Source of the DNA: Soonwooa sp032062245 | Lineage (GTDB): Bacteria > Bacteroidota > Bacteroidia > Flavobacteriales > Weeksellaceae | Length of the DNA stretch: 64,000 nt | Assembly: GCF_032062245.1 (NCBI RefSeq) | Contig: NZ_DAMBQF010000003.1 | Coordinates: 62,001-126,000, forward strand | Direction of reading: 5' to 3' | Shown: piece after piece, positions 33,923 to 41,860 of the stretch | How the letters are laid out: the number at the start of each line of letters is the position of its first letter | Position numbering within the stretch: position 1 is the stretch's first letter | The notes under the pieces: generated by a model | What the model saw: the letters and a program-made list of their open reading frames with translations, nothing else | What the model was told of the DNA's origin: nothing | Databases searched by the model: none | Translations under genes and position numbers: made by a program

Positions 33923-33939
33923 TGTCGGTTGATATATTT

Positions 33940-34719
33940 CTATTTTGATACATTAGTTACAAATTCTTCAAATTTGTTTCTCGGGTTGTCAGATTTCATA
34001 AAATATTCGCCCATCAAAAATCCATCAAAGCCTTTTTCTTTTAAAAATCTAAAATCTTCTTCATTGTAAATTCCGCTTTCAGCAATGGATAAAATGTCTT
34101 TCGGTAATTGATTTTTGAGATTAAGCGAATTTTGTAAATCGACTTTGAAATCTTTGAGATTTCGGTTGTTGATGCCGACAAAGTCGATGTTGTTGTTAAT
34201 GTGTTTTAGTTCTTTTTCTGAATGGATTTCCAATAAAACTTCAAGATTAAGTTGATGTGCTAAATCTGTAAATTCTGAAACTTGTGTTGGAGAAAGGCAA
34301 GCTGCAATCAGCAAAACGACATCAGCGCCGATTGCTTTGGCTTCATAAAATTGATAATAATTTATCATAAAATCCTTACGCAAAATCGGAATGTTAATAT
34401 GATTTCTGACAGAAATAATATCCTCAAAATTTCCGCCGAAAAAATCTGAATCTGTCAAAATAGAAACCGCGCTTGCTCCAAATTTTTCGTAAGCTGTAAC
34501 AACTTCCAAAGACGAAAATTGATTGTTGATAATACCTTTGCTTGGTGATTGTCTTTTGAATTCTGCAATGATGCCAGATTTTGATTTTAAAGTGTTTTTT
34601 AAGGAAATAGTTTCTCTGTTAAAAAACTCGGAGTCTTTTAATTGTTGAAGGCTGACTTTCGTTTTTGAAACTTCCAGTTCTTGCATTTTACGTTCTATGA
34701 TTTTATCTAAAATTGTCAT
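33940..34719 (-). CDS. trpC: Indole-3-glycerol phosphate synthase
   Basis: The 259-residue TIM barrel has the catalytic region AEFKRQSPSKG (Glu, Lys), PILRKDFMINYYQFYEA (second Lys), VLLIAACL, GINNRNLKDF (Asn) and AESGIYN (Ser/Glu). It closes the indole ring by decarboxylation. It is a single-domain enzyme, not fused to TrpF. It starts 17 bases upstream of trpF; copy B of the structured element lies in front of it. Confidence 0.97.
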   Translation of the reverse strand: MTILDKIIERKMQELEVSKTKVSLQQLKDSEFFNRETISLKNTLKSKSGIIAEFKRQSPSKGIINNQFSSLEVVTAYEKFGASAVSILTDSDFFGGNFEDIISVRNHINIPILRKDFMINYYQFYEAKAIGADVVLLIAACLSPTQVSEFTDLAHQLNLEVLLEIHSEKELKHINNNIDFVGINNRNLKDFKVDLQNSLNLKNQLPKDILSIAESGIYNEEDFRFLKEKGFDGFLMGEYFMKSDNPRNKFEEFVTNVSK

Positions 34720-34750
34720 TTTTTTACTTAATTTTCTATTGTTGTAGAAT

Positions 34751-34840
34751 CTGCGTCCCGACTTAAGTGGAACTCCTTTTTTTGCATGGCAAAAGCTTTG
34801 GCAAAAAAGAGTGGGAACGGAAGGCGGAAAAGACGCCCAA
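34751..34840 (+). repeat. Structured element, copy B, behind trpD
   Basis: GTCCCGACTTAAGTGGAACT, a T7 tract with GC(A), an AAAAAAGAGTGGGAACGG strand and AAGGCGGAAAAGACGCC match copies A and C. Outer arms GCGTC (34753-34757) and GACGC (34832-34836) pair. TTTTTTTGC and GGCAAAAAAG form the inner stem. It ends 3 bases before the trpD stop codon position on the plus strand. Confidence 0.82.
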
Positions 34841-34843
34841 ATA

Positions 34844-35827
34844 TTAAATTAAATTTTGAAAGGCTTTAAGCGCCTTTTTTGAGGTTAAACTTTCGCTTGC
34901 TAAAGCCAAACAATCCGAATAATTACCATACTTTTCGGTGTTTAACAAAGCCATTGCAGCATTGACACAGACAACCTTATTTTGAGCTTCTGTCGCTTCG
35001 CCTTGTAAAACTGACATGAAGATTTTGGCTGCTTCAGCTTTAGTTTTTCCACCGAAAATTTCTCTTGGTTTTAGATTTTCGAAACCTAAATCTTGCGCAG
35101 AAAAAATCTTTTCGCCTTGTTGTGTAAATATCTTGGAATCAGCAGTTAGTGAAATTTCATCATAGCCGTCCAAGGCATTAACTAGCATGAAATTCTTATT
35201 TTCTTTTTGAAGTAAATATTGATAAATTCTTGCAATCTCTAGATTTGCAACACCAATCATCGAATATTTTGGCTGCGCAGGATTGACCAAAGGTCCCATT
35301 AAATTGAAAAATGTCTTCAAACCCAATTGTTTGCGAAGTGGCGCCACAGTCTTTAACGCAGGATGAAACAAAGGCGCGTGCAAAAAACAAATATTGGCTT
35401 TTTCTAAATCTTGTTGTAAATCTGTCTGAGTCGACTTGAATTTGTAACCCAATTCTTCTAAAACATTGGACGAACCGCTAACCGAAGATGCCGCATAATT
35501 ACCATGTTTTGCAACTTTTTGACCAGCGCCAGCAACAACGAAACTCGCCAAAGTGGAAATGTTGAACGTGTCTTTTCCGTCGCCGCCTGTCCCGACAATA
35601 TCTACAACATCGTCTGCGCCAAGGTCAATTTTGGTGCACAATTGCAATAACGCCTCGCGAAATCCATCAAACTCGTCCAAAGTAATGCTGCGCATCATGA
35701 AAACCGTGATGAAAGCTGTGACTTCGCTGTCATTGAATTTGTTCATCGAGATTTCTGTCAAAATAGCTTTGGCTTCGGATTTTGAAAGTGTCTGATGATT
35801 GAAAAGATATTCTAAAATTTGTTTCAT
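34844..35827 (-). CDS. trpD: Anthranilate phosphoribosyltransferase
   Basis: The 327-residue enzyme has the PRPP-binding GTGGDGKDTFNIST, KHGNYAASSVSGSSNVLEELG, the anthranilate/Mg region (NLMGPLVNPAQP) and DGYDEISLT. It transfers phosphoribose to anthranilate. The usual CGSAD-like stretch reads SGSSN here, a common Bacteroidetes variant in my recollection. Length is normal. It follows trpG by 56 bases. Confidence 0.97.
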   Translation of the reverse strand: MKQILEYLFNHQTLSKSEAKAILTEISMNKFNDSEVTAFITVFMMRSITLDEFDGFREALLQLCTKIDLGADDVVDIVGTGGDGKDTFNISTLASFVVAGAGQKVAKHGNYAASSVSGSSNVLEELGYKFKSTQTDLQQDLEKANICFLHAPLFHPALKTVAPLRKQLGLKTFFNLMGPLVNPAQPKYSMIGVANLEIARIYQYLLQKENKNFMLVNALDGYDEISLTADSKIFTQQGEKIFSAQDLGFENLKPREIFGGKTKAEAAKIFMSVLQGEATEAQNKVVCVNAAMALLNTEKYGNYSDCLALASESLTSKKALKAFQNLI

Positions 35828-35883
35828 AATCTGGTTTGGTTTTTAGTTGGCGGTTGTCAGTTTGTGGTTCTTGGATTTAAAAA

Positions 35884-36456
35884 CTAAAAATTTAAAAAAT
35901 TTTCGAGGATTTGTTTTCCGTGTGGTGTTAAAATACTTTCGGGATGATATTGTACAGCATGGACGTCATAAGTTTTGTGTTTAAGACTCATAATCATTCC
36001 TTTCTCATCAACCGAAGTGATCTCCAATTCTTTAGGGAAATCTTGTGGATTAACTGCCCAAGAATGATATCGTCCTACCTCTAAGTTTTCTGGTAAATTC
36101 TTGAAAAGCGAATGCTCTTTAGTTTGATTTGCTGTGGTTGCAACGCCATGGTAAATCTCGGAAAGGTTGATTAGGCTTCCGCCAAAAGCTTCTGCAATCG
36201 CCTGCTGACCGAGGCACACGCCGAAAATGGATTTGGTGGGCGCGTAGGTTTTGATGACTTCTAAAAGTATACCTGCTTCAGACGGAATACCGGGTCCGGG
36301 AGAAAGTATGATTTTGTCATACTTCTGAATTTCGTCAATAGAAATTTCATCGTTTCTAAAAACGTCAACTTCATGACCTGTGATTTGTTGTATGATCTGC
36401 ACAAGGTTATATGTAAAGCTGTCGTAGTTGTCGAAGACTAATATATTGTTTTTCAT
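35884..36456 (-). CDS. trpG: Anthranilate synthase component II (glutaminase)
   Basis: The 190-residue class I glutamine amidotransferase has the nucleophile Cys in GVCLGQQAIAEAFGG near residue 79 and His-Glu in QYHPESI near 168, plus the oxyanion strand SPGPGIPSE. It supplies ammonia from glutamine to TrpE. It could also serve para-aminobenzoate synthesis, as in other bacteria with a shared subunit. The gap to trpE (241 bases) holds one REP copy and one structured element. Confidence 0.96.
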   Translation of the reverse strand: MKNNILVFDNYDSFTYNLVQIIQQITGHEVDVFRNDEISIDEIQKYDKIILSPGPGIPSEAGILLEVIKTYAPTKSIFGVCLGQQAIAEAFGGSLINLSEIYHGVATTANQTKEHSLFKNLPENLEVGRYHSWAVNPQDFPKELEITSVDEKGMIMSLKHKTYDVHAVQYHPESILTPHGKQILENFLNF

Positions 36457-36489
36457 GTTTTTCTTTTTTGTAATAAATTATAGTAAAAC

Positions 36490-36548
36490 AAATAGGATTT
36501 TGCCCTATTCTTTGTTAAGGCGTCCTCTTGGCCTTTTATTGTTGTACA
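36490..36548 (+). repeat. REP-like double hairpin, copy 4
   Basis: AATAGGATTTTGCCCTATT, then CTTTGTTAAGG, then CGTCCTCTTGGCC and a T-rich end follow the same order as the other REP copies; the spacer CTTTGTTAA is identical to that of copy 1 read on the minus strand. It lies between trpE and trpG. Confidence 0.68.
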
Positions 36549-36604
36549 TCATTATTTGTCGATTGATAAAATATAGATTTCAAAAACTCATTATTATCCA
36601 TCAT

Positions 36605-36694
36605 TTGCAGCCCGACTTGAGCGGAACTCCTTTTTTTGAATTGCAAAAGCGTTGGCAAAAAAGAGTGGGAGCGGAAGGCGGAAATGCCGCCCAA
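36605..36694 (+). repeat. Structured element, copy C, behind trpE
   Basis: GCAGCCCGACTTGAGCGGAA, CTCCTTTTTTT, GGCAAAAAAGAGTGGGAGCG and GAAGGCGGAAATGCCGCC align base for base with copies A and B. The outer arms GCAGC/GCCGC have one A-C mismatch. It ends 3 bases from the trpE stop. Confidence 0.82.
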
Positions 36695-36697
36695 AAA

Positions 36698-38119
36698 TTA
36701 ATGCATTTTTTCAGCTTTTGAAATGGCTTTTTTGAGAGCTCCGAGTTTATTATTGACTTCTTGCAGTTCATTTTCTGAGACTGATTTTGCCACCAATCCT
36801 GCGCCAGCTTGGTAAAACAGTCGGTTGTCTTTGCTCAAAAAAGTACGTATCATAATCGCTTGATTGCAACTACCATCGAAACCGACAAAGCCAATACAGC
36901 CTGCATAAAAGCTGCGAGAGGTTTTTTCGTAATTGTCAATTAATTGCATTGCGCGATATTTGGGCGCGCCACTCAGAGTGCCTTGTGGAAAGGTTGTTGC
37001 AATCATTTCGTAAGGATTTTGATTTTCTGAAACATCGGCAACAACTTCCGAAACCATGTGAATGACATGCGAAAAGAAATGAATTTCTTTGAGTTTTGAA
37101 ACTGTTGTGTTTTTCCCATGAATACTTAAATCATTGCGCGCCAAGTCCACCAACATTGTGTGTTCTGCATTTTCTTTCGGGTCTTTTTTAAGGTCTTCCG
37201 CCGATTGTAGATCTGTTTCTACATTTCCTGTTCGTTTGAAAGTCCCAGCAATAGGATGAATAATGGCTTTTCCATCTTTGATGATCAATTGACTTTCCGG
37301 ACTCGAACCCATTAATTTGTAATCGCCATAGTCGAAGAAAAATAAGTAAGGCGACGGATTAATATTCCGCAATGCTCGATAAACATTGAATTCGTCACCG
37401 CGAAATTGCTGCTCAAATCTTCTACTTAACACCAATTGAAAAACATCGCCACGGAAACTGTGTTTCTTGGCAAGTTCTACCAAATCTAGATAGTCTTGAT
37501 CGGTAAGATTTGAAGCTTCTTCACCTATTTTTTCAAAAGGATAAATTGGCGCATTTTTCTGATTGATGATATTTTCGACTAAAGAAATTTCAGATTTTAA
37601 ACCATCGATTTTATTTTCGATAACGTACATTTCGTCGTTGTGGTGGTTAATTGCGATGACATATTGGTACAATCTGTAACGAAGAAGTGGGATTTTGGTT
37701 TCGTAACTTTTTTCTTTAAACTTAATATTTTCAAAGAAGGGAATGGCGTCATAACTCGTATATCCAAAAAGTCCTTGGGCTTGGGTTCCGATGTCATGAT
37801 TTGGCTTTTCACAGTTAAAACTTTGAGAAAAGTCTTGAAGTATTTCTGTTAGTTTTTCGTTTGTTAGTTGGACTTTGAATGGATTTTCCAAAGGAAATTT
37901 CAGTTCGGCTTCGTTGTAATTTCTGATTTCGATACCAGCGATAGCATTAATGCAAATGAAAGAATAGTTTCTGTCATTATTTTGATTACCAGCACTTTCT
38001 AATAGAATGGTATCACGAAACTGATCTCGAAGTCTTAGATAAATGCCGATTGGCGTAAACAAATCGGCTAGTTGAGATTTAACCGATGTTTTGATTTGGA
38101 TATTGCGTTTGAAGTTCAT
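36698..38119 (-). CDS. trpE: Anthranilate synthase component I
   Basis: I start at ATG 38119 (MNFKRNIQIKT); a longer frame to 38188 would begin inside the attenuator terminator. The 473-residue chorismate-binding enzyme has the feedback-inhibition motif LLESAG near residue 43, the active-site blocks FQLVLSRRF, SPESQLIIKDG, IHPIAGTFKRTG, ENAEHTMLVDLARNDL, FPQGTLSGAPK and YAGCIGFVGFDG. It makes anthranilate from chorismate with ammonia from TrpG. As the LLES motif is kept, the enzyme is probably inhibited by tryptophan, in addition to the transcription attenuator upstream. Confidence 0.96.
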   Translation of the reverse strand: MNFKRNIQIKTSVKSQLADLFTPIGIYLRLRDQFRDTILLESAGNQNNDRNYSFICINAIAGIEIRNYNEAELKFPLENPFKVQLTNEKLTEILQDFSQSFNCEKPNHDIGTQAQGLFGYTSYDAIPFFENIKFKEKSYETKIPLLRYRLYQYVIAINHHNDEMYVIENKIDGLKSEISLVENIINQKNAPIYPFEKIGEEASNLTDQDYLDLVELAKKHSFRGDVFQLVLSRRFEQQFRGDEFNVYRALRNINPSPYLFFFDYGDYKLMGSSPESQLIIKDGKAIIHPIAGTFKRTGNVETDLQSAEDLKKDPKENAEHTMLVDLARNDLSIHGKNTTVSKLKEIHFFSHVIHMVSEVVADVSENQNPYEMIATTFPQGTLSGAPKYRAMQLIDNYEKTSRSFYAGCIGFVGFDGSCNQAIMIRTFLSKDNRLFYQAGAGLVAKSVSENELQEVNNKLGALKKAISKAEKMH

Positions 38120-38161
38120 TTTTGATATTATTTTTAGTTTGACCAAGCCGCAAAATCCTAC

Positions 38162-38195
38162 AAAAAAAGACTTTAACGGATTCGTCAAAGTCTTT
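38162..38195 (-). terminator. trp attenuator terminator hairpin
   Basis: On the minus strand AAAGACTTTGACG pairs with CGTTAAAGTCTTT (13 bp, one G-U) around AATC, followed by T-run. It lies 46 nt behind the leader stop codon and 43 nt before trpE. Its 5' arm can alternatively pair with the leader coding region. Confidence 0.9.
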
Positions 38196-38254
38196 GTGAT
38201 TTAATATTTTATTTCTACACTATACAAAAAGCCGAATAGCTTCAAGACCTTGAC
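38184..38254 (-). promoter_or_regulatory. trp antiterminator
   Basis: GTCAAGGTCTT (38254-38244 on the minus strand, inside the leader gene around the fourth Trp codon, Arg codon and stop) pairs with AAGACTTTGAC (38194-38184), the 5' arm of the terminator: 11 bp with one G-U. The two structures exclude each other. A ribosome stalled at the three Trp codons leaves this strand free; one reaching the stop codon covers it and permits termination. Confidence 0.85.
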
Positions 38255-38301
38255 CAAGATTTTGAAGACCACCACCAGTTTTTGTTTAATGATAAGTTCA
38301 T
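38242..38301 (-). CDS. trpL: trp operon leader peptide
   Basis: A 20-codon frame on the minus strand encodes MNLSLNKNWWWSSKSWSRS, with Trp at positions 9, 10, 11 and 16, then TGA. Four of nineteen residues being Trp, three in a row, is far from chance. It lies between a consensus promoter and a terminator hairpin immediately in front of trpE. Its role is to act as a sensor: translation speed through the Trp codons reports charged tRNA-Trp and decides between antiterminator and terminator. The start codon lies four bases behind the -7 box, so the mRNA probably begins at or within one or two bases of the ATG. Confidence 0.92.
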   Translation of the reverse strand: MNLSLNKNWWWSSKSWSRS

Positions 38302-38305
38302 GAGG

Positions 38306-38335
38306 CAAATGTAAAAATGTTTTTTAATAAAACAA
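38306..38335 (-). promoter_or_regulatory. trp operon promoter
   Basis: On the minus strand TTG (38335-38333), a 19-nt spacer and TACATTTG (38313-38306) fit the Bacteroidetes consensus TTG-N19-TAnnTTTG exactly. Expected transcription start is near 38302. Confidence 0.85.
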
Positions 38336-38352
38336 TAATGTTTTTAAATTTT

Positions 38353-39147
38353 TTATTCAAATTTTAGAACAAACATGAAAGCATGTGTTTGCATGGTCGA
38401 AATACCAGCTGCCCAATATGGTGGTGTTTCTGGATTGTCGGCAACAATTTCGTTGTTCATAAAGAATGTTCCACGAATAGCTGGCGTCAGTTTGAAACGG
38501 CTAAAATAGATCTGCATCCCAATCTCCGCAGTCCAACCAAAATTATGTGTTGTAGAACGGAAAATATTTCGAGAGTTATCTTCTGTACTGGTTTCGTTGG
38601 ATTGTAAATTCATCAAATAATTGACACCACCAGCGGCGTAAGGACGTGTATTGTACCATCTGTCACCGTGGATTTCTAACATAATTGGAATGTCAAGGTA
38701 GGTCGATTTTACTCTTTTTACCTTGTCGATATCTGTTAAACTGATTGGTGTAAAAGCTGGAAATTGTGTAGTACCACCTGAATATTTATCATTACTTTGC
38801 GTATTAAAAGTATATTCTCTCTCAGTAAAATGAAGTCCAGGTTCCATACGAAGATCTAAATATTCGTTAAGACGCATCTTCCCTATAAGTCCTGCACCAA
38901 AGCTATAGCCAGGTTTTGAGGTGATAAGACTTTGCTGACCATTCATCCCGTAATACGGATCCAAAACTAGTTTTGAATCAAAATTATTCGCGGCAAGATA
39001 AAATCCCCAACTGAATTTTTGTGTGTCAAAATCTTCTAGGTTATCTAATCTATCTTTTTTCCTGAAAATATCCGTCAATTGTGCATTAGCTGAGAAGCTG
39101 CACAAGAGTCCGAATACTACAAGATGTTTTAGTTTCAGTTTTATCAT
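38353..39147 (-). CDS. porT: PorT-family outer membrane beta-barrel protein
   Basis: I start at ATG 39147, giving a signal peptide (LVVFGLLCSFSANAQ). The 264-residue protein has the PorT pattern: FSWGFYLAANNFDSKL, GAGLIGKMRLNEYLDLRMEPGLHFTERE, VKSTYLDIPIMLEIHGDRW, RPYAAGGVNYLMNL and KLTPAIRGTFFMNNEIV, ending in Phe-Glu. PorT is an outer-membrane component needed for type IX secretion. It starts 4 bases behind ubiE; this ubiE-porT pairing is, as I recall, common in Bacteroidetes and supports the call. Confidence 0.85.
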   Translation of the reverse strand: MIKLKLKHLVVFGLLCSFSANAQLTDIFRKKDRLDNLEDFDTQKFSWGFYLAANNFDSKLVLDPYYGMNGQQSLITSKPGYSFGAGLIGKMRLNEYLDLRMEPGLHFTEREYTFNTQSNDKYSGGTTQFPAFTPISLTDIDKVKRVKSTYLDIPIMLEIHGDRWYNTRPYAAGGVNYLMNLQSNETSTEDNSRNIFRSTTHNFGWTAEIGMQIYFSRFKLTPAIRGTFFMNNEIVADNPETPPYWAAGISTMQTHAFMFVLKFE

Positions 39148-39151
39148 CCTA

Positions 39152-39877
39152 CTATTTTGTGGCTTTATAAATAGTTGCAATACCTAAACTTAGTTTTTTA
39201 TATTCTACATTAGAAAAGCCTGTTTGCAACAATATATTTTTCATTTTTTCGCCAAAAGGGAAGGCATTAACCGAGTCTGGCAAATAGGTGTAAGCCCTGT
39301 TATCTTTGGATACCAACTTGCCAATTGCTGGCAAAATGTTTTTGAAATAAAACATATAAAGTGGTCCCATAAGTCCTTCAACTTTTGAAAACTCTAATAT
39401 ATAAACACTTTTGTTATTTTTCACAACTCTTTTTAATTCGGCTAAACCTTTTTCAAGATTTTCAAAATTACGAACACCAAAAGCTACTGTCACCGCATCA
39501 AAATGATTGTCCTCAAAAGGTAGATGTTCTGCATCGCCTTTAATCATCGTTATTTTGTCCAACAGGTTCTGCTTTTTCACCTTTTCGATACCAACATTCA
39601 ACATTTGTTGAGAAAGGTCAAGTCCTGTAACTTGCGCTTGTGTACCTTTTTGCACTGCAATAGCAAGATCTCCCGTTCCTGTTGCAACATCCAAAACACT
39701 TTTTGGTTGGTCTTTATTTAACCATTTAACCAAAGTATTTCTCCAAAGCACATCAATCTTCATTGATAAAACATGATTAAGAAGGTCATACTTTGGTGCT
39801 ATGTTGTCGAACATGTCTTCGACTTGACTTTTTTTGCTGTTACCGCTGTTATATGGTGTTACTTTATTATGATCCAA
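39152..39877 (-). CDS. ubiE: Demethylmenaquinone methyltransferase
   Basis: The 241-residue SAM-dependent methyltransferase has motif I VLDVATGTGDLAI near residue 62, VTGLDLSQQML, KGDAEHLPFEDNHFDAVTVAFGVRNFE and the signature YxxLPDSVNAFP (here YTYLPDSVNAFPFG). It methylates demethylmenaquinone in the last step of menaquinone synthesis, complementing menA and menB at 57.6-59.5 kb. The name menG is also in use. It is operonic with porT. Confidence 0.95.
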   Translation of the reverse strand: MDHNKVTPYNSGNSKKSQVEDMFDNIAPKYDLLNHVLSMKIDVLWRNTLVKWLNKDQPKSVLDVATGTGDLAIAVQKGTQAQVTGLDLSQQMLNVGIEKVKKQNLLDKITMIKGDAEHLPFEDNHFDAVTVAFGVRNFENLEKGLAELKRVVKNNKSVYILEFSKVEGLMGPLYMFYFKNILPAIGKLVSKDNRAYTYLPDSVNAFPFGEKMKNILLQTGFSNVEYKKLSLGIATIYKATK

Positions 39878-39909
39878 AATAAAAATATATAATTAAACGT
39901 GAAATTTGA

Positions 39910-40482
39910 TTAAAACTTATAGTTTTCGTTGTAATAATTAATAAAATCTTGTTTTCTAAAGATTTTGGTGCGGCTTTCTACCTTGTCAATATTTTTGATG
40001 ACTTTGTTATAATCTTCATCGATATTAAAATAGAAATCTTCGCAATACAATTTGTTCTCTTTTTTGATGTTTCCAAGAAAAGTTTTACCGTCAATGTTCA
40101 TGCTGCCTTGTGCCATAATCAAAGAATCTTTATCACGGAAGTAACCATAAAACTGTTTGAAAACATAGTAATCTTTATGCGCAATATTGATTAGTCCTCG
40201 TTGGTTCTTTACATCAAAAGCAGAATCATACAGCATTTTTTTGTTTTGGTCAAAAACTTTGATGCTATTTTTTCCTTTATTAAGGTCAACCTTTAGATAT
40301 TGACCAGATGATAAAATCTTTTGTTCGCCATTATTAACACTAAAGAAATAAGTGTCTGGTGTTGGATTATCCACCAAATAATAATTTTGTTTTGCTAGAA
40401 ATATAAAATAAGTTGCAAAAGCCGCAATTGCTGCCAAAATAGCAAACAAAAGCCCCTTTAACGATGGGTTGTTCTTTAACAT
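39910..40482 (-). CDS. Hypothetical membrane-anchored protein
   Basis: The 190-residue protein has one N-terminal helix (GLLFAILAAIAAFATYFIFLA, about residues 10-29) and an exported domain with Asn, Tyr and Lys-rich strands, ending in YNENYKF. No domain is recognised. It lies 32 bases upstream of ubiE-porT in the same direction, so it may be co-transcribed. Nothing indicates its function. Confidence 0.65.
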   Translation of the reverse strand: MLKNNPSLKGLLFAILAAIAAFATYFIFLAKQNYYLVDNPTPDTYFFSVNNGEQKILSSGQYLKVDLNKGKNSIKVFDQNKKMLYDSAFDVKNQRGLINIAHKDYYVFKQFYGYFRDKDSLIMAQGSMNIDGKTFLGNIKKENKLYCEDFYFNIDEDYNKVIKNIDKVESRTKIFRKQDFINYYNENYKF

Positions 40483-40651
40483 TTTAAAATTTATCTTGTT
40501 GATTAGTTTTCAAAAAGACAATGCGCAAATTTAGTAATAATTTGTAAGAAATTTAGATGATAAATTTCGTATTACTTATAGTTGTAGATACTTCTCTGTG
40601 ATTGTGCATAGCTTTTCTAAGAAATCTCGACTTCTTATTCAAAAAAATATG

Positions 40652-40659
40652 TAATTTTG
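40652..40659 (+). promoter_or_regulatory. -7 box of KAS III-like gene
   Basis: TAATTTTG matches TAnnTTTG and lies 26 bases before the ATG at 40686. A -33 TTG is not evident. Confidence 0.4.
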
Positions 40660-40685
40660 TTCTTTTAATTATTCAAAAATCTTCA

Positions 40686-41765
40686 ATGCCAAATACAGTT
40701 ATTATAGGCTCTGGATGTTATATCCCAGAGAATGTTATCACCGGTTCTCACTTCATGGACTCAGTTTTTTTTGACGAAAACAACGAAAAAATTGATAAAC
40801 CAAATGATGAAATCATTCAAAAATTTGTAGAAATTACAGAAATTGAAGAAAGACGTTACATCAGTGCAGGTGACTATAACTCGGATTTGGGACTTCGCGC
40901 TTCTTTACAAGCGATTGATGATGCGGGTATTGATAAAGAAGAAATTGATTACATTATCTACGCAACTAATTTTGGTGAAGTTGATGAAAGAGGAATTCCG
41001 AATTTCATGCCTTCTTTAGCGGCTAGATTAAAAAATAAATTGGGCATCAAAAACAGAAAATGTATCAATTATGATATGATTTTCGGTTGTCCAGGTTGGG
41101 TAGAAGCTTTGATTTTGGCTGATGTTTTACTAAAATCTGGTCGTGCAAAAAATATTTTGGTTGTGGGTGGCGAAACTTTGAGCCGCGTTACAGATAACTA
41201 TGACCGAAACAAATTAATCTTTGCAGATGGCGCTGGTGCGGTTGTCGTGACAACAACAGACGAAGAAAATGTTGGGATCATCGCAGATTCTACAATTTGT
41301 GATAATGGCGAAGAATTATGTTATCTGGAAAATGGAACATCATTAAATTTAGAAGATAAAGAGAAGCGCTTATACATCAGAATGCGTGGTCGCAAAATTT
41401 ACGAATATGCTCTTAAAAATGTTCCTGATGCAATAAAAGCAACGATCGATAAAGCTAACTTAGATATTTCGGACATTGATAAAATCTTAATTCACCAAGC
41501 GAATGCGAAAATGGATTATGCAATGATTTCGAGATTGTTCAAGCTTTATGGGATTAAAGATTATGATCATGCGATTTCGCCAATGACGATTCAGAAGTTC
41601 GGAAACTCTTCGGTAGCAACAATTCCGACGATGTTTGATTTGATCAGAAAGGGCAAAATGGAAGGACAAAGTTTCAAACCTGGAAGTTACATTATTTTCA
41701 CTTCTGTTGGCGCTGGGATGAATATCAATTGCGTGGTATATCGTTTTCCAGCTGATAAAATTTAA
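40686..41765 (+). CDS. 3-oxoacyl-ACP synthase III-family protein
   Basis: I start at ATG 40686 (MPNTVIIGSGCYIPENV); an upstream ATG at 40602 precedes the promoter box. The 359-residue thiolase-fold enzyme has the complete KAS III triad: Cys in MIFGCPGWVEAL near residue 140, His in ILIHQANAKM and Asn in FGNSSVATIP. It condenses an acyl-CoA with malonyl-ACP or a similar pair. It has an insert near residues 25-45 (FFDENNEKIDKPNDEI) compared with FabH of fatty acid synthesis (317 residues), so it may be a paralogue for lipid or aryl-polyene-type products instead of the housekeeping FabH. Confidence 0.85.
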   Translation: MPNTVIIGSGCYIPENVITGSHFMDSVFFDENNEKIDKPNDEIIQKFVEITEIEERRYISAGDYNSDLGLRASLQAIDDAGIDKEEIDYIIYATNFGEVDERGIPNFMPSLAARLKNKLGIKNRKCINYDMIFGCPGWVEALILADVLLKSGRAKNILVVGGETLSRVTDNYDRNKLIFADGAGAVVVTTTDEENVGIIADSTICDNGEELCYLENGTSLNLEDKEKRLYIRMRGRKIYEYALKNVPDAIKATIDKANLDISDIDKILIHQANAKMDYAMISRLFKLYGIKDYDHAISPMTIQKFGNSSVATIPTMFDLIRKGKMEGQSFKPGSYIIFTSVGAGMNINCVVYRFPADKI

Positions 41766-41787
41766 TTTATTTAAATAAAAATAAGTC

Positions 41788-41828
41788 AAAAAGGCACAAA
41801 GTAACAATTTGGTTTACTTTGTGCTTTT
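41788..41828 (+). terminator. Intrinsic terminator
   Basis: GCACAAAGTAA pairs with TTACTTTGTGC, followed by TTTTTCTTTTT, behind the KAS III-like gene. Confidence 0.9.
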
Positions 41829-41860
41829 TCTTTTTGCACATTTTTTTAAATTGTTTTTAA

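Noticed and set aside
31269..36694. Trp riboswitch or T-box nature of the repeated elements in the trp gaps
   Set aside because: They lie behind stop codons and in antisense orientation, a relative occurs next to tyrS, and no specifier or T-box sequence is seen.
36698..38188. Longer TrpE with 23 extra N-terminal residues
   Set aside because: The added codons lie in the attenuator terminator; the start at 38119 matches family length.
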